Shown: positions 45,310 through 57,822 of the stretch, piece by piece | Numbering within the stretch: position 1 is the stretch's first letter | How the letters are laid out: every line of letters begins with the position of its first letter | From: Mycobacteriales bacterium | GTDB lineage: Bacteria > Actinomycetota > Actinomycetes > Mycobacteriales > SCTD01 | Reading direction: 5' to 3' | DNA: 64,000 nucleotides | Assembly (NCBI GenBank): GCA_030697205.1 | Contig: JAUYQP010000042.1 | Span: 62,001 to 126,000 of the forward strand | The notes under the pieces: model-generated | Told to the model about the DNA's origin: nothing | Seen by the model: only the letters and a program-made list of their open reading frames with translations | Database searches by the model: none | Made by a program: the position numbers and the translations under genes

Positions 45310-45678
45310 CTACAGCACCTCCGGTGCGAGCGAGATGATCTTCATGAACTTCTTGTCACGAAGCTCACGGCCGACCGGGCCGAAGATGCGGGTGCCACGC
45401 GGGTCGCCGCCGTCCTTGATCAGGACCGCCGCGTTCTCGTCGAAGCGAATGTAGGAGCCGTCTGGACGACGACGCTCCTTGACGGTGCGCACGACGACAG
45501 CCTTGACGACGTCGCCCTTCTTGACGCCCGCGCCGGGCAGGGCGTCCTTGACGGTGCAGACGATGATGTCGCCGATGCCCGCGTAGCGCCGGCCCGAGCC
45601 GCCGAGCACCCGGATGCAAAGGACTTCCTTCGCACCCGTGTTGTCGGCGACGCGCAGTCGCGACTCCTGCTGGATCAC
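45310..45678 (-). CDS. rplN: 50S ribosomal protein L14
   Basis: 122 aa, exactly the family length, from GTG 45678 with AGGAG five bases upstream: [40 protein letters not shown] and the C-terminal [16 protein letters not shown]. It contacts the 30S body in bridge B8. 76 bp separate it from rpsQ. Confidence 0.98.
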   Translation of the reverse strand: MIQQESRLRVADNTGAKEVLCIRVLGGSGRRYAGIGDIIVCTVKDALPGAGVKKGDVVKAVVVRTVKERRRPDGSYIRFDENAAVLIKDGGDPRGTRIFGPVGRELRDKKFMKIISLAPEVL

Positions 45679-45754
45679 TGTGTCTCCTGGTGTGAACCCC
45701 GTATCCCTCGCGGGACGCGGGCTCGCTAGTGGACCTCGCGGTCCGGGGGTGGGA

Positions 45755-46057
45755 CTACTTCGCCTTCTCGAGGATCTCGACGACGCGCCAGCGCTTGGTC
45801 GCCGACAGGGGTCGGGTCTCCATGAGCAGGACCCGGTCGCCGACGCCACAGGCGTTGGCCTCGTCGTGCGCCTTGAGCTTGTTGGTACGACGCAGCGTCT
45901 TCTTGTAGAGGGGGTGCTGCACGCGGTCCTCGACGGCGACCACGACGGTCTTGTCCATCTTGTCGCTGACCACGAGGCCCTCACGGGTCTTGCGGAAGCC
46001 GCGCTCGTCGCTGGTCGTCTCGGGGGTGCTCACAGTTCCCTCACTCGTGCTGCTCAT
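45755..46057 (-). CDS. rpsQ: 30S ribosomal protein S17
   Basis: 100 aa; the OB-fold domain runs from [20 protein letters not shown] to [20 protein letters not shown]. The first ~17 residues (Ser/Thr/Glu-rich) are an extension beyond the minimal S17, as in many actinobacteria. The ATG overlaps the rpmC stop (ATGA). Confidence 0.98.
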   Translation of the reverse strand: MSSTSEGTVSTPETTSDERGFRKTREGLVVSDKMDKTVVVAVEDRVQHPLYKKTLRRTNKLKAHDEANACGVGDRVLLMETRPLSATKRWRVVEILEKAK

Positions 46058-46278
46058 GCGGTGGTGCCCGTCCGGACGATGCCGAGCTCGCGCTCGCGCA
46101 TGACCGTGTAGATGCGGGCGATGTCGCGGCGCACCTTCTGCAGCCGCCGGTTGTTGTCCAGCTGGCCGGTGGCGACCTGGAAGCGGAGGTTGAACAGCTC
46201 CTCCTTGTGCTCGCTGAGGCGAGCCACCAGCTCCTCGTCAGCGAGGTCGCGGATCTCCTGCGTCGTGGTGTCGGCCAT
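46054..46278 (-). CDS. rpmC: 50S ribosomal protein L29
   Basis: 74-aa two-helix protein at the tunnel exit, where signal recognition particle and trigger factor dock. [35 protein letters not shown] and [17 protein letters not shown] are typical. The ATG shares one base with the rplP TGA stop. Confidence 0.98.
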   Translation of the reverse strand: MADTTTQEIRDLADEELVARLSEHKEELFNLRFQVATGQLDNNRRLQKVRRDIARIYTVMRERELGIVRTGTTA

Positions 46279-46694
46279 CAGTCACCCACCTCCCGGACGA
46301 CGAAGCGGCACTTCATCGGCAGCTTGTGGATGGCGCGGCGCATGGCCTCGCGCGCCAGCGGCTCCGGCGGACCCGCGAGCTCGAACAGGATGCGACCCGG
46401 CTTGACGTTGGCCACCCACCACTCGGGCGAGCCCTTACCGGAACCCATGCGGGTCTCGGCCGGCTTCTTGGTCAGCGGACGGTCCGGGTAGATGTTGATC
46501 CAGACCTTTCCACCACGCTTGATGTGGCGGGTCATCGCGATACGCGCGGACTCGATCTGGCGGTTGGTCACGTAGGCGGGCTCGAGAGCCTGGATGCCGT
46601 AGGTGCCGAACGCCAGCTCGGTGCCGCCCTTGGCCGCACCGCTGCGGTCGGGGTGGTGCTGCTTGCGGTGCTTGACCCTGCGGGGGATCAGCAT
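46278..46694 (-). CDS. rplP: 50S ribosomal protein L16
   Basis: A-site-proximal protein, 138 aa: [60 protein letters not shown] and [17 protein letters not shown]. The Arg81-type hydroxylation loop region is conserved. Starts two bases after the rpsC stop. Confidence 0.98.
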   Translation of the reverse strand: MLIPRRVKHRKQHHPDRSGAAKGGTELAFGTYGIQALEPAYVTNRQIESARIAMTRHIKRGGKVWINIYPDRPLTKKPAETRMGSGKGSPEWWVANVKPGRILFELAGPPEPLAREAMRRAIHKLPMKCRFVVREVGD

Positions 46695-46696
46695 GA

Positions 46697-47623
46697 TCAG
46701 GCCTCCGTCTCGGGGGCGGTCTCGGGGGCGGTCTCGCCAGCGGTCTCGACGGCGGGCGTCTCGACAGCAGCGGTCTCGACAGCGGGCGTCTCGACAGCCG
46801 GCGTCTCGACAACAGCGGTCTCGACGGCGGGCGACTCGAGCTCGGGGCTCTCCGGACCACCGTCGACCGACGCGCGACCGGCCTCGGTGCCGCCGGCGGT
46901 GGTGCCGGTGGAGCCGGAGCGCGGACCACGACGGGTCGGGCGGTCACGACGGGCCTGGCGGATCTCGGCCTCCTGCGCCTCGCGCTCGGCGCGGGACTGG
47001 ACGACGTCGCCCTTGTAGATCCAGACCATCACGCCGATGCGGCCGAAGGTCGTCTTGGCCTCGTACTGGCCGTAGTCGATGTTCGCGCGCAGGGTGTGCA
47101 GCGGCACGCGCCCCTCGCGGTAGAACTCCGAGCGGCTCATCTCGGCACCGCCGAGGCGGCCGGCGCACTGCACGCGGATGCCCTTGACGCCCGGGCCCTT
47201 GAGCGCGGACTGCATGGACTTGCGCATCGCGCGGCGGAAGCTGACGCGCGACGACAGCTGCTCGCCGACGCCCTGCGCGACCAGCTGCGCGTCGGACTCG
47301 GGGTTCTTGACCTCGAGGATGTTGAGCTGGACCTGCTTGCCGGTCAGCTTCTCGAGGTCGCCGCGGATGCGGTCGGCCTCGGCGCCGCGGCGGCCGATGA
47401 CGATGCCCGGGCGCGCCGTGTGGATGTCCACGCGGACACGGTCACGGGTGCGCTCGATCTCGACCTTGGAGATGCCGGCCCGCTCCATGCCCTTGGACAT
47501 GAGCTTGCGGATCGCGACGTCTTCCTTGACGTACTCCGCGTAGTTGCGGTCGGCGTACCAGCGAGACGTCCAGTCGCTCGAGATGCCGAGCCGGAAGCCG
47601 TGGGGGTTGACCTTCTGACCCAC
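46697..47623 (-). CDS. rpsC: 30S ribosomal protein S3 with repetitive C-terminal tail
   Basis: mRNA-entry protein with helicase-like function; 308 aa. The KH domain ([20 protein letters not shown]) and C-terminal domain ([20 protein letters not shown]) are normal up to about residue 225. The rest is a Glu/Thr/Val/Ala/Pro tail with degenerate VETPA pentads ending PETAPETEA, making this one of the longer S3 proteins. The GTG start shares one base with the rplV TAG stop. Confidence 0.98.
   Translation of the reverse strand: MGQKVNPHGFRLGISSDWTSRWYADRNYAEYVKEDVAIRKLMSKGMERAGISKVEIERTRDRVRVDIHTARPGIVIGRRGAEADRIRGDLEKLTGKQVQLNILEVKNPESDAQLVAQGVGEQLSSRVSFRRAMRKSMQSALKGPGVKGIRVQCAGRLGGAEMSRSEFYREGRVPLHTLRANIDYGQYEAKTTFGRIGVMVWIYKGDVVQSRAEREAQEAEIRQARRDRPTRRGPRSGSTGTTAGGTEAGRASVDGGPESPELESPAVETAVVETPAVETPAVETAAVETPAVETAGETAPETAPETEA
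46705..46840 (+). repeat. 15-bp degenerate tandem repeat coding the S3 tail
   Basis: About eight imperfect copies of a 15-bp unit resembling GCGGTCTCGACAGCA (plus strand), each coding a VET-[A/P]-A-V pentad of the S3 C-terminus. In phase with translation, so copy-number change would keep the frame. Confidence 0.75.
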
Positions 47624-48036
47624 TAGCGGGCCCTGCCCTTCGAACCAGAGGTGGTCGTGGCGGCGTCGTCGACCAGCGACTGCACCACCACGGTGATGTG
47701 GGACGTGCGCTTGCGGATGCGGAAGGCACGGCCCTGCGCACGCGGCCGGAAGCGCTTGAGGGTCGGACCCTCGTCGACGTAGGCCTGCGCGATGAAGAGG
47801 TCACGCGCGTCGAGCTGCTTGTTGTGCTCGGCGTTGGCGATGGCGCTCGCGACGACCTTGGCGATCGGCTCCGAGGCGGCCTGCGGCGCGAACCGCAGGA
47901 TGTCGAGGGCCTCCTGGACGGGCAGGCCGCGGACCAGGTCGATGACGCGACGGCACTTCATCGGCGTCATGCGGACGTAGCGCGCCTGGGCCAGGGCGGC
48001 GTTGGCCGGCAGGTGCCGGGTCTTGTTCTCAGCCAC
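47623..48036 (-). CDS. rplV: 50S ribosomal protein L22
   Basis: Lines the exit tunnel at the macrolide-sensitive constriction; 137 aa. [40 protein letters not shown], and the tunnel loop followed by [20 protein letters not shown]. It overlaps rpsS by eight bases at its start. C-terminal basic Ser/Gly tail. Confidence 0.98.
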   Translation of the reverse strand: MAENKTRHLPANAALAQARYVRMTPMKCRRVIDLVRGLPVQEALDILRFAPQAASEPIAKVVASAIANAEHNKQLDARDLFIAQAYVDEGPTLKRFRPRAQGRAFRIRKRTSHITVVVQSLVDDAATTTSGSKGRAR

Positions 48037-48310
48037 GACGGGCCCTCCGGTCGTCCTTGATGTGACCGCGGAAGGTGCGCGTGGGCGCGAACTCGCCGAG
48101 CTTGTGACCGACCATCGCCTCGGTCACGAAGACCGGGACGTGCTTGCGGCCGTCGTGCACGGCGAGCGTGTGCCCGAGCATGTCGGGGATGATCGTGGAG
48201 CGACGCGACCAGGTCTTGATCACGTTCTTGGTGCCCTTCTCGTTCTGCACGTCCACCTTCTTGAGCAGGTGGTCGTCGACGAAGGGCCCCTTCTTCAGGC
48301 TGCGCGGCAC
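48029..48310 (-). CDS. rpsS: 30S ribosomal protein S19
   Basis: 93-aa head protein: [60 protein letters not shown]. Standard S10-operon position between rplB (11-bp gap) and rplV (8-bp overlap). Confidence 0.98.
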   Translation of the reverse strand: MPRSLKKGPFVDDHLLKKVDVQNEKGTKNVIKTWSRRSTIIPDMLGHTLAVHDGRKHVPVFVTEAMVGHKLGEFAPTRTFRGHIKDDRRARRG

Positions 48311-48321
48311 GGCGGTATCCC

Positions 48322-49155
<834 letters not shown>

Positions 49156-49186
49156 GTCAGTCCTTCAGCTCTGGAGGTCCGGTCGC

Positions 49187-49486
49187 CTAGGCGACCGGGC
49201 CCCCGAAGATCTCGATGCGGCCCTCGCGCAGGGTGACGATCGCGCGCTTGCTGTCGGCGCGCTTGCCGAAGCCGGACTTGGTCCGCTTGCGCTTGCCCTG
49301 GCGGTTGAGGGTGTTGACGGACGCGACCTTGACGCCGAAGACCTTCTCGACCGCGATCTTGATCTGGGTCTTGTTGGCGTCGGGCGAGACGATGAACGTG
49401 TACTTGTCCTCGTCGAGCAGGCCGTAGCTCTTCTCCGAGATGACCGGTGCGAGCAGGATGTCGCGGGGGTCGGTCAGGTCGCTCAT
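49187..49486 (-). CDS. rplW: 50S ribosomal protein L23
   Basis: 99-aa tunnel-exit protein that docks trigger factor and [63 protein letters not shown]. The ATG overlaps the rplD stop (ATGA). Confidence 0.98.
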   Translation of the reverse strand: MSDLTDPRDILLAPVISEKSYGLLDEDKYTFIVSPDANKTQIKIAVEKVFGVKVASVNTLNRQGKRKRTKSGFGKRADSKRAIVTLREGRIEIFGGPVA

Positions 49487-50199
49487 GCGGACTCCTCCTT
49501 GACGAGCGCGTCGGGCGCAGTATCACCGGCGACGTCGCTCGAGCTCGCACTGGCCTTCGCCGACTTGCCCTTGGTCGGGCCGGCCAGGAAGACGGCCAGG
49601 GCCGACTCGGTGAAGACGATGTCGTCGCTGACGAGCACGTCGTAGGTGTTGAGCTGGCCCGGCGAGAGCAGGTGCACGGCCTTGGCGTTGCGCAGCGACT
49701 TCCAGGTGAGGACGTCGGTGCGCTCGGCCACGACGAGCACGTGCTTGCGCTCGCTGATCGTCGCCAGCAGCGACACAGCCGTCTTGGTCGACGGGGCGTC
49801 GCCGCCCGCGAGGGAGTCGACGATGTGGATGCGCTCGTGCGCCGCCCGGTCGGAGAGGGCACCGCGCAGGGCGAGGGCCTTCATCTTCTTGGGGGTGCGC
49901 TGGGCGTAGTCACGCGGCTTGGGGCCGTGCACGACGCCACCGCCGGCGAACTGCGGCGCGCGGGTCGAGCCCTGACGGGCGCGACCGGTGCCCTTCTGGC
50001 GGTAGGGCTTGCGGCCACCACCGCGCACCTCGCCACGGGTCTTCGTCGAGTGCGTGCCCTGACGGGCGGCAGCGAGCTGCGCGACGACGACCTGGTGGAT
50101 GAGGGGGATGTTGACCTGGACGCCGAAGACGTCCTCGGGCAGGTCCACGCTGCGACCGGTCGTGCCGGTCGCGCTCTTGACCTCGACAGTAAGAGTCAC
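49483..50199 (-). CDS. rplD: 50S ribosomal protein L4
   Basis: 238 aa. The GTG at 50199 ([20 protein letters not shown]) overlaps the rplC stop (GTGA). The tunnel loop is [20 protein letters not shown] followed by [20 protein letters not shown]. The last ~25 residues are a Ser/Ala/Glu-rich extension. In enterobacteria L4 represses the S10 operon; no corresponding leader structure was recognised here. Confidence 0.97.
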   Translation of the reverse strand: MTLTVEVKSATGTTGRSVDLPEDVFGVQVNIPLIHQVVVAQLAAARQGTHSTKTRGEVRGGGRKPYRQKGTGRARQGSTRAPQFAGGGVVHGPKPRDYAQRTPKKMKALALRGALSDRAAHERIHIVDSLAGGDAPSTKTAVSLLATISERKHVLVVAERTDVLTWKSLRNAKAVHLLSPGQLNTYDVLVSDDIVFTESALAVFLAGPTKGKSAKASASSSDVAGDTAPDALVKEESA

Positions 50200-50879
50200 T
50201 TCTTCACCTTCTCCACGCCGCCCTTGGCGAGACCGTTCTTCACCGCGGTGCGGACGAGCACGAGGCCGCCGATCGCACCGGGGACGGCGCCCTTGAGCAG
50301 GATCAGACCGCGCTCGGCGTCGACCGCGTGCACGACGAGGTTCTGCGTCGTCGTACGGGCGTTGCCCATGCGACCGGCCATGCGGGTGCCCTTGAAGACG
50401 CGACCCGGGGTGGCGCACGCCCCGATGGAACCGGGCGAGCGGTGCTTGCGCTGGACGCCGTGACCGGCGCCGAGGCCCTTGAAGTTGTGGCGCTTCATGA
50501 CACCGGCGTAGCCCTTGCCGCGGCTGGTGCCGACGACGTCGACCTTGGCGCCGGCCTCGAACAGCTCGGCCGTGATCTCCTGGCCCAGCTCGTACGACGC
50601 GGCGTCCGCGGTGCGGAGCTCCACGAGGTGGCGGCGCGGCGGCACGCCGGCCTTCGCGAAGTGGCCGGCGACCGGCTTGTTGACCTTGCGGGGGTCGATC
50701 GCGCCGTAGGCGAGCTGGACGCTGCTGTAGCCGTCCTTGTCCGCGGTGCGGATCTGCGTCACCACGCACGGCCCGGCCTTGACGACGGTCACCGGGACGA
50801 TCCGGTTGTTGGCGTCGAAGACCTGGGTCATGCCCAGCTTCTCGCCCAGGACACCCTGGGTGCGGCGGTTGGAAGTCAT
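50196..50879 (-). CDS. rplC: 50S ribosomal protein L3
   Basis: 227-aa assembly-initiator protein: [20 protein letters not shown] at the N-terminus, the central extension [20 protein letters not shown], and [20 protein letters not shown] reaching the peptidyl-transferase centre. Start ATG 50879 lies 12 bp after rpsJ. Confidence 0.98.
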   Translation of the reverse strand: MTSNRRTQGVLGEKLGMTQVFDANNRIVPVTVVKAGPCVVTQIRTADKDGYSSVQLAYGAIDPRKVNKPVAGHFAKAGVPPRRHLVELRTADAASYELGQEITAELFEAGAKVDVVGTSRGKGYAGVMKRHNFKGLGAGHGVQRKHRSPGSIGACATPGRVFKGTRMAGRMGNARTTTQNLVVHAVDAERGLILLKGAVPGAIGGLVLVRTAVKNGLAKGGVEKVKK

Positions 50880-50891
50880 GTCAGACGGCCC

Positions 50892-51200
50892 TTAGAGCTT
50901 GATCTCGATGTCGACGCCGGCCGGGAGGTCGAGCCGCATGAGCGAGTCGACGGTCTTCGGCGTCGGGTCGAGGATGTCGATGAGGCGCTTGTGCGTGCGC
51001 ATCTCGAAGTGCTCCCGCGAGTCCTTGTACTTGTGCGGGGAGCGGATGACGCAGTAGACGTTCTTCTCGGTCGGCAGCGGCACCGGACCCGCGACCGACG
51101 CACCCGTGCGGGTCACCGTCTCGACGATCTTGCGCGCCGAGCTGTCGATGACCTCGTGGTCGTAGGCCTTGAGCCTGATGCGGATCTTCTGTCCCGCCAT
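50892..51200 (-). CDS. rpsJ: 30S ribosomal protein S10 (NusE)
   Basis: 102 aa, head protein that also joins transcription antitermination complexes. [40 protein letters not shown] and [20 protein letters not shown] are standard. It heads the S10 operon 100 bp downstream of tuf, after a hairpin; no clear promoter is visible in that gap, so some readthrough from tuf may occur. Confidence 0.98.
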   Translation of the reverse strand: MAGQKIRIRLKAYDHEVIDSSARKIVETVTRTGASVAGPVPLPTEKNVYCVIRSPHKYKDSREHFEMRTHKRLIDILDPTPKTVDSLMRLDLPAGVDIEIKL

Positions 51201-51258
51201 GGTGGCTTGCTTCCTGTCTTCTGGTGCTGCTGCTGATCGAGGGTCTGGCTCGTGGTGC

Positions 51259-51289
51259 GGCGGCCGGGCCCGACGTGGGCCCGACCGCC
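51259..51289 (-). terminator. Terminator of tuf / str operon
   Basis: 13-bp stem GGCGGCCGGGCCC with GGGCCCGACCGCC (one G.U-type mismatch), loop GACGT, 11 bp past the tuf stop. No U tract. Separates the str operon from the S10 operon. Confidence 0.75.
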
Positions 51290-51300
51290 GACCAGCGTGA

Positions 51301-52494
51301 CTACTTGAGGATCTTGGTGACGCGACCCGCGCCCACGGTGCGGGAGCCCTCGCGGATGGCGAACTTCAGGCCCTCCTCCATGGCGATGGGCTGGATGAGG
51401 GTCACCTTCATCTCGGTGTTGTCGCCGGGCATGACCATCTCCGTGCCCTCGGGCAGGTCGACGACGCCGGTGACGTCCGTGGTGCGGAAGTAGAACTGCG
51501 GGCGGTAGTTGTTGAAGAACGGCGTGTGGCGGCCGCCCTCGTCCTTGGACAGGATGTAGACGCTGGCCTCGAACTCGGTGTGCGGGGTGATCGACTTCGG
51601 CTTGCAGACGACCTGGCCGCGCTCGACCTCCTCGCGCTTGATGCCGCGGATGAGCAGACCGACGTTGTCGCCCGCCATGCCGGAGTCGAGGAGCTTGCGG
51701 AACATCTCGACACCCGTGACGGTCGTGGTCTGCACCTCCTCCTTGATCCCGATGATCTCGACGGTCTCGTTGACGTTGACGATGCCGCGCTCGATGCGGC
51801 CCGTCACGACGGTGCCGCGGCCGGTGATCGTGAAGACGTCCTCGATGGGCATGAGGAACGGCTTGTCCGTGTCGCGCTCGGGCTCGGGGATCGAGTTGTC
51901 GACGGCGTCCATGAGGCCGAGGAGCTTCTCGGACCACTCCGGGTCGCCCTCGAGGGCCTTGAGCGCGGAGACGCGCACGACCGGCAGGTCGTCGCCCGGG
52001 AACTCGTAGGTGGTGAGCAGCTCGCGGACCTCGAGCTCGACGAGCTCCAGGATCTCCTCGTCGTCGACCATGTCGGCCTTGTTGAGCGCGACGACGATGT
52101 AGGGGACGCCGACCTGGCGGGCCAGGAGCACGTGCTCCTTGGTCTGCGGCATCGGGCCGTCGGTGGCGGCGACCACGAGGATCGCGCCGTCCATCTGGGC
52201 CGCACCGGTGATCATGTTCTTGATGTAGTCGGCGTGACCGGGGCAGTCGACGTGCGCGTAGTGGCGCGACTCGGTCTGGTACTCGACGTGCGCGATCGAG
52301 ATCGTGATGCCGCGCTGACGCTCCTCAGGAGCCTTGTCGATCTGGTCGAACGCCGAGGCCTCGTTGAGGTTCGGGTACTTGTCGTGCAGCACCTTGGTGA
52401 TGGCAGCGGTCAGCGTGGTCTTGCCATGGTCGATGTGACCGATGGTGCCGATGTTGACGTGCGGCTTGGTGCGCTCGAACTTGGCCTTGGCCAT
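51301..52494 (-). CDS. tuf: Elongation factor Tu
   Basis: GTPase that carries aminoacyl-tRNA to the ribosome; 397 aa. G1 GHIDHGKTT near residue 19, effector [13 protein letters not shown]3 [13 protein letters not shown]4 NKADMVDD, then beta-barrel domains 2 and 3 ending [18 protein letters not shown] lies ten bases before the ATG. Follows fusA by 63 bp in the usual str order; the only tuf copy in the window. Confidence 0.99.
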   Translation of the reverse strand: MAKAKFERTKPHVNIGTIGHIDHGKTTLTAAITKVLHDKYPNLNEASAFDQIDKAPEERQRGITISIAHVEYQTESRHYAHVDCPGHADYIKNMITGAAQMDGAILVVAATDGPMPQTKEHVLLARQVGVPYIVVALNKADMVDDEEILELVELEVRELLTTYEFPGDDLPVVRVSALKALEGDPEWSEKLLGLMDAVDNSIPEPERDTDKPFLMPIEDVFTITGRGTVVTGRIERGIVNVNETVEIIGIKEEVQTTTVTGVEMFRKLLDSGMAGDNVGLLIRGIKREEVERGQVVCKPKSITPHTEFEASVYILSKDEGGRHTPFFNNYRPQFYFRTTDVTGVVDLPEGTEMVMPGDNTEMKVTLIQPIAMEEGLKFAIREGSRTVGAGRVTKILK

Positions 52495-52557
52495 CTGGCC
52501 TGTCTCCTTAGTGCGTGGTTGTCGTACGGGGCGGTGGTGCGGACGTGCTGTTCCGGG

Positions 52558-54684
<2,127 letters not shown>

Positions 54685-54753
54685 TGCGGCTTCTCTTCTT
54701 CCTGGATGGTCGTACGGGTCAGGTCTGGGGACGTGCGGTGCTGGAGCTGCGGG

Positions 54754-55224
54754 CTACCAGCGGTAGTGCGCGAAGGCCTTGTTGGACTCGGCCATCTTGT
54801 GGGTGTCCTCGCGGCGCTTGACGCTCGCGCCGAGGCCGTTGCTCGCGTCGAGCAGCTCGTTCATGAGGCGCTCGGTCATCGTCTTCTCGCGACGGGCGCG
54901 GGAGTACTGGATGAGCCAGCGCAGCGCGAGGGTGTTGCTGCGGCCCGCGCGGACCTCGATCGGCACCTGGTAGGTCGCACCACCGACGCGGCGGCTGCGG
55001 ACCTCGAGGGTCGGCTTGACGTTGTCGAGCGCGCGCTTGAGCGTGATCACCGGGTCGGTGTCGGTCTTCACCCGGCAGCCCTCGAGGGCGCCGTAGACGA
55101 TCCGCTCGGCGACGGAGCGCTTGCCGCCGATGAGGACCTTGTTGATGAGGCTCGTGACGAGCGGCGAGCCGTAGACCGGGTCGGTGACGACCGGGTGCTT
55201 CGGGGCAGGACCCTTGCGAGGCAC
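54754..55224 (-). CDS. rpsG: 30S ribosomal protein S7
   Basis: 156-aa primary binder of the 16S 3' domain: [40 protein letters not shown] and the C-terminal [14 protein letters not shown]. The GTG start shares one base with the rpsL TAG stop (TAGTG), so S12 and S7 are coupled. Confidence 0.98.
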   Translation of the reverse strand: MPRKGPAPKHPVVTDPVYGSPLVTSLINKVLIGGKRSVAERIVYGALEGCRVKTDTDPVITLKRALDNVKPTLEVRSRRVGGATYQVPIEVRAGRSNTLALRWLIQYSRARREKTMTERLMNELLDASNGLGASVKRREDTHKMAESNKAFAHYRW

Positions 55225-55598
55225 TAGCTCTTCTCCTTCTTCGCGCCGTAGCGGCTGCGCGCCTGCTTGCGGTTGCGGACGCCCTGGGTGTCAAGGGAGC
55301 CGCGGATGATCTTGTAGCGCACGCCGGGGAGGTCCTTCACGCGACCGCCGCGGACGAGCACGATGGAGTGCTCCTGCAGGTTGTGGCCGACACCGGGGAT
55401 GTAGGCCGTGACCTCGACACCGCTGGTGAGGCGCACGCGGGCGACCTTGCGCAGGGCGGAGTTCGGCTTCTTCGGCGTCGTCGTGTAGACGCGCGTGCAG
55501 ACGCCACGACGCTGCGGGCTCCCCTTGAGGGCCGGCGTCTTGGTCTTCTCGACCTTGTCCTGCCGGCCCTTGCGGACCAGCTGCTGGATCGTGGGCAA
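55224..55598 (-). CDS. rpsL: 30S ribosomal protein S12 (TTG start)
   Basis: Decoding-centre protein, 124 aa. The start is an uncommon TTG at 55598 ([20 protein letters not shown]) with AGGAG five bases upstream; the family begins exactly here and no ATG/GTG fits. [20 protein letters not shown] and [20 protein letters not shown] keep the lysines whose substitution gives streptomycin resistance, so a streptomycin-sensitive sequence is expected at these sites. First gene of the str operon, with a leader of about 270 nt. Confidence 0.98.
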   Translation of the reverse strand: MPTIQQLVRKGRQDKVEKTKTPALKGSPQRRGVCTRVYTTTPKKPNSALRKVARVRLTSGVEVTAYIPGVGHNLQEHSIVLVRGGRVKDLPGVRYKIIRGSLDTQGVRNRKQARSRYGAKKEKS

Positions 55599-55977
55599 CG
55601 CGTCTCCTGCTCGTGCGCTTGTGGCGTGTCTGACGTGGTGACGTGCGGGTCCTGCTGGTGTACTCCGCCCCACGCGGTCGGGCGTGTCGCCCTGCTCGCG
55701 CACCTGCGCGCCGGAGCGCGCGGGGATGGGGGGTGCCGGTCGTGCTGGCGGGTCGTGCTGGTGGTGCCGGGCCGACCTGGGGCCTGTCCCGGAGCCTTCC
55801 GGCGTCCCTCCGACCACGAGAACGGTCGATGGACGTGCGGAGCGGGGCCTGGGTCACCCCAGGCACAAGTGGAGACCTTACCCCCCGTTCGGAGCAGGGT
55901 CAAAGTCGGAGCCGTCACATCCCGGCGCGTCCACTCGACACGCGGGACGAACCCGGCCGGACCACGCTACCCGTGTC
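55599..55977. promoter_or_regulatory. str-operon leader and divergent intergenic region
   Basis: 379-bp gap between rpsL (minus) and the PolA-like gene (plus). It contains the rpsL promoter at 55875-55903 and about 270 nt of untranslated leader. The leader is G/C-rich with several short inverted repeats but no recognised S7/S12 operator or riboswitch. No coding frame in it has family-like composition. Confidence 0.6.
55875..55903 (-). promoter_or_regulatory. rpsL (str operon) promoter
   Basis: -35 TTGACC (55898-55903), 17-bp spacer, -10 TAAGGT (55875-55880): the best housekeeping-sigma match in the window, on the strand and in the place expected for the rpsL-rpsG-fusA-tuf operon. Transcription would start near 55868. 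Confidence 0.75.
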
Positions 55978-57687
55978 GTGCGCGAGGCTGGTCGGGTGCC
56001 GGACCAGCCCCACGACGACCAGACCGGCGTACGCCGGGGGGCGCCGCTCGCGGTCGTCGTCGTGCCCGCCGGCCTGGGCCTCGCCGACGGGCAGCGGGCC
56101 TGGTCCCTCGCCGGTGACCCGGCCGCACTGGTGGCCGGGCTCGAGGAGTCGGCCGCACCGCGCTGGACCTGGTGGGAGGCGGCCACGACCGCCCCGATCC
56201 TCGTCGCGGGCGGGGTGCGCCCGCGGGCCTGCTGGGACGTCGGGGCCGTCCACCGACTGCTGCACGGCGGACGGCGCGGCGACGCCGGCGCTGCCTGGGC
56301 AGCGGTGCGCGGGCTGCCCGCTCCCCCGCTGCCGGCCCGCGAGCTCGACCTGCTCGACCTGTCCGACACCCCGGACGACCCGGTCGCGCCCGACGGACAG
56401 CTGTCCCGCGAGTGGACCGGGCCGTGGGCGGAGACCGACCCCGCGCGGCTGCTCGGCCGCGCGCAGCGGTGGGCGGCGCTGCTCGCCGACGTGCAGCGGG
56501 CGCAGGAGCAGGCCCTGCTCGCGCTGCCCGACCCACGGGCGAGCCCTTCCGGCGTACCCCTTGCCGTGCTCACGGCCTGGGCGGAGTCGGCGGCCGCCCT
56601 GCTCGCCGTCGAGCTCGCCCGCGACGGCCTGCCGCTGGACCGCGCGGCGCTGACGGCCCTGCTCGACGAGCTCGTCGGGCCGGCCGGTGACGAGATGGGC
56701 GCGCGGGAGCGGCGTGACGCCGAGGTGCTGCGGCACTTCCCGGCGGTGTGCGACCTGCGCAACCCGGCGGCCGTGCGCGAGCTGCTGCGGCTGGTGGGCG
56801 TCGACGTGCCCGACACCCGCTCGTGGCGGCTCGAGCAGCACCGCCCCGTGCCCGGCGTGGCCGCACTGCTGCACTGGCGGCGGGTCGAGCGGGTCGCGAC
56901 GACCTACGGGTGGTCGTGGCTCGACCGCCACGTCGGGCCCGACGACCGGCTGCGCGGCGAGTGGGAGGCCGCCGACGGGGGCGCCGGCCGGATGACCGCG
57001 TCGGCCGGGCTGCACAACCTGCCCGCCGACCTCCGGGTCGCGGTCGCGGCCGAGCCGGGCCACGTGCTCGTGCGGGCCGACCTCGGCCAGGTCGAGCCGC
57101 GGGTGCTCGCCGCGGTCTCCGGAGACGCGGCCTTCGCAGCCGCGGCCCGCCAGGACGACCTCTACTCCCCGGTCGCGGCCGCCCTCGGGGTCGACCGGCC
57201 GACGGCGAAGGTCGCGGTGCTCGCCGCGATGTACGGCCAGGTCTCGGGTGCCGCCGGCGAGGCCCTGCGCGGGCTGGACCGCGCGTACCCGGTCGCGATG
57301 GCCTACCTGCGGGCCGCCGAGGCGAGCGGCCGGGACCGGCGCGACCTGCGCACCCACGGCGGTCGGCGGCTGCTCCTGGACTGGGACGGCGACCCCGCGG
57401 GGCGCGGCCGCTACGCCCGCAACGCGGTCGTGCAAGGCGCTGCCGCGGAGCTGTTCAAGGCCTGGGCCGCGACCGTCCGGGCCGGGCTGCGGCCGCTCGG
57501 CGGGACGGTCGTGCTGTGCCTGCACGACGAGCTGCTGCTGCACGTGCCCGCCCCCGCCGCCGAACCTGCCGCCGCGCTGCTGCGGACCGCCCTTGACGGG
57601 GTCGCGTCCTGGTGGGCGCCCGGCTCGGGGGTCCGCTTCGTCGCGGACGTCTCGGTCCTCACCCGCTGGTCCGACGCCAAGCCCTGA
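55978..57687 (+). CDS. PolA-like DNA polymerase (actinobacterial bifunctional 3'-5' exonuclease/DNA polymerase family)
   Basis: 569 aa from GTG 55978; GTG 55996 is an alternative. The C-terminal half is a family A polymerase palm/fingers: motif A VRADLGQVEPRVLA (D368), motif B RPTAKVAVLAAMYG (R407, K411, Y419), motif C CLHDELLLHVP (H516-D517-E518), with the usual Ser-Gln replaced by Gly-Gln in motif A. The N-terminal region, where a 3'-5' exonuclease would be, lacks obvious DxE and DEDD motifs, so proofreading is doubtful. There is no 5'-nuclease domain. It may be an auxiliary repair polymerase; a mismatch glycosylase gene follows. Divergent from the str operon. Confidence 0.85.
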   Translation: MREAGRVPDQPHDDQTGVRRGAPLAVVVVPAGLGLADGQRAWSLAGDPAALVAGLEESAAPRWTWWEAATTAPILVAGGVRPRACWDVGAVHRLLHGGRRGDAGAAWAAVRGLPAPPLPARELDLLDLSDTPDDPVAPDGQLSREWTGPWAETDPARLLGRAQRWAALLADVQRAQEQALLALPDPRASPSGVPLAVLTAWAESAAALLAVELARDGLPLDRAALTALLDELVGPAGDEMGARERRDAEVLRHFPAVCDLRNPAAVRELLRLVGVDVPDTRSWRLEQHRPVPGVAALLHWRRVERVATTYGWSWLDRHVGPDDRLRGEWEAADGGAGRMTASAGLHNLPADLRVAVAAEPGHVLVRADLGQVEPRVLAAVSGDAAFAAAARQDDLYSPVAAALGVDRPTAKVAVLAAMYGQVSGAAGEALRGLDRAYPVAMAYLRAAEASGRDRRDLRTHGGRRLLLDWDGDPAGRGRYARNAVVQGAAAELFKAWAATVRAGLRPLGGTVVLCLHDELLLHVPAPAAEPAAALLRTALDGVASWWAPGSGVRFVADVSVLTRWSDAKP

Positions 57688-57738
57688 CCGCCCCGCCCCG
57701 CCCCGCCCCGGCCCCGCCCCGCCCCGGCCCGGCCCCTC
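57688..57738. repeat. CCCCG pentanucleotide low-complexity tract
   Basis: About 50 bp of CCCCG/CCCCGG repeats directly after the PolA-like stop codon. Simple-sequence tract prone to slippage; no function assigned. Confidence 0.7.
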
Positions 57739-57740
57739 GC

Positions 57741-57804
57741 ATGATCACCAGGCGACCTGCACGAGACTCGCCGGGAGTCGACGCGCAGAGCACCTGACGA
57801 TCAT
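57741..57804. repeat. Intergenic palindrome, copy B (between PolA-like gene and mug)
   Basis: 64-bp inverted repeat: ATGATCACCAGGCGACCTGC begins the left arm (57741-57762); the complement of the right arm (57783-57804) begins ATGATCGTCAGGTGCTCTGC. 17 of 22 positions pair, with an inner GACTC/GAGTC stem. Same family as 8789-8849 and 58382-58454. Likely terminator of the PolA-like gene. Confidence 0.75.
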
Positions 57805-57822
57805 GGGAACCGGGGAGGTGCG

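Noticed and set aside
57688-57738. CRISPR-like or structured array after the PolA-like gene
   Set aside because: Only a CCCCG simple-sequence tract; there are no spacers of uniform length and no cas genes anywhere in the window.
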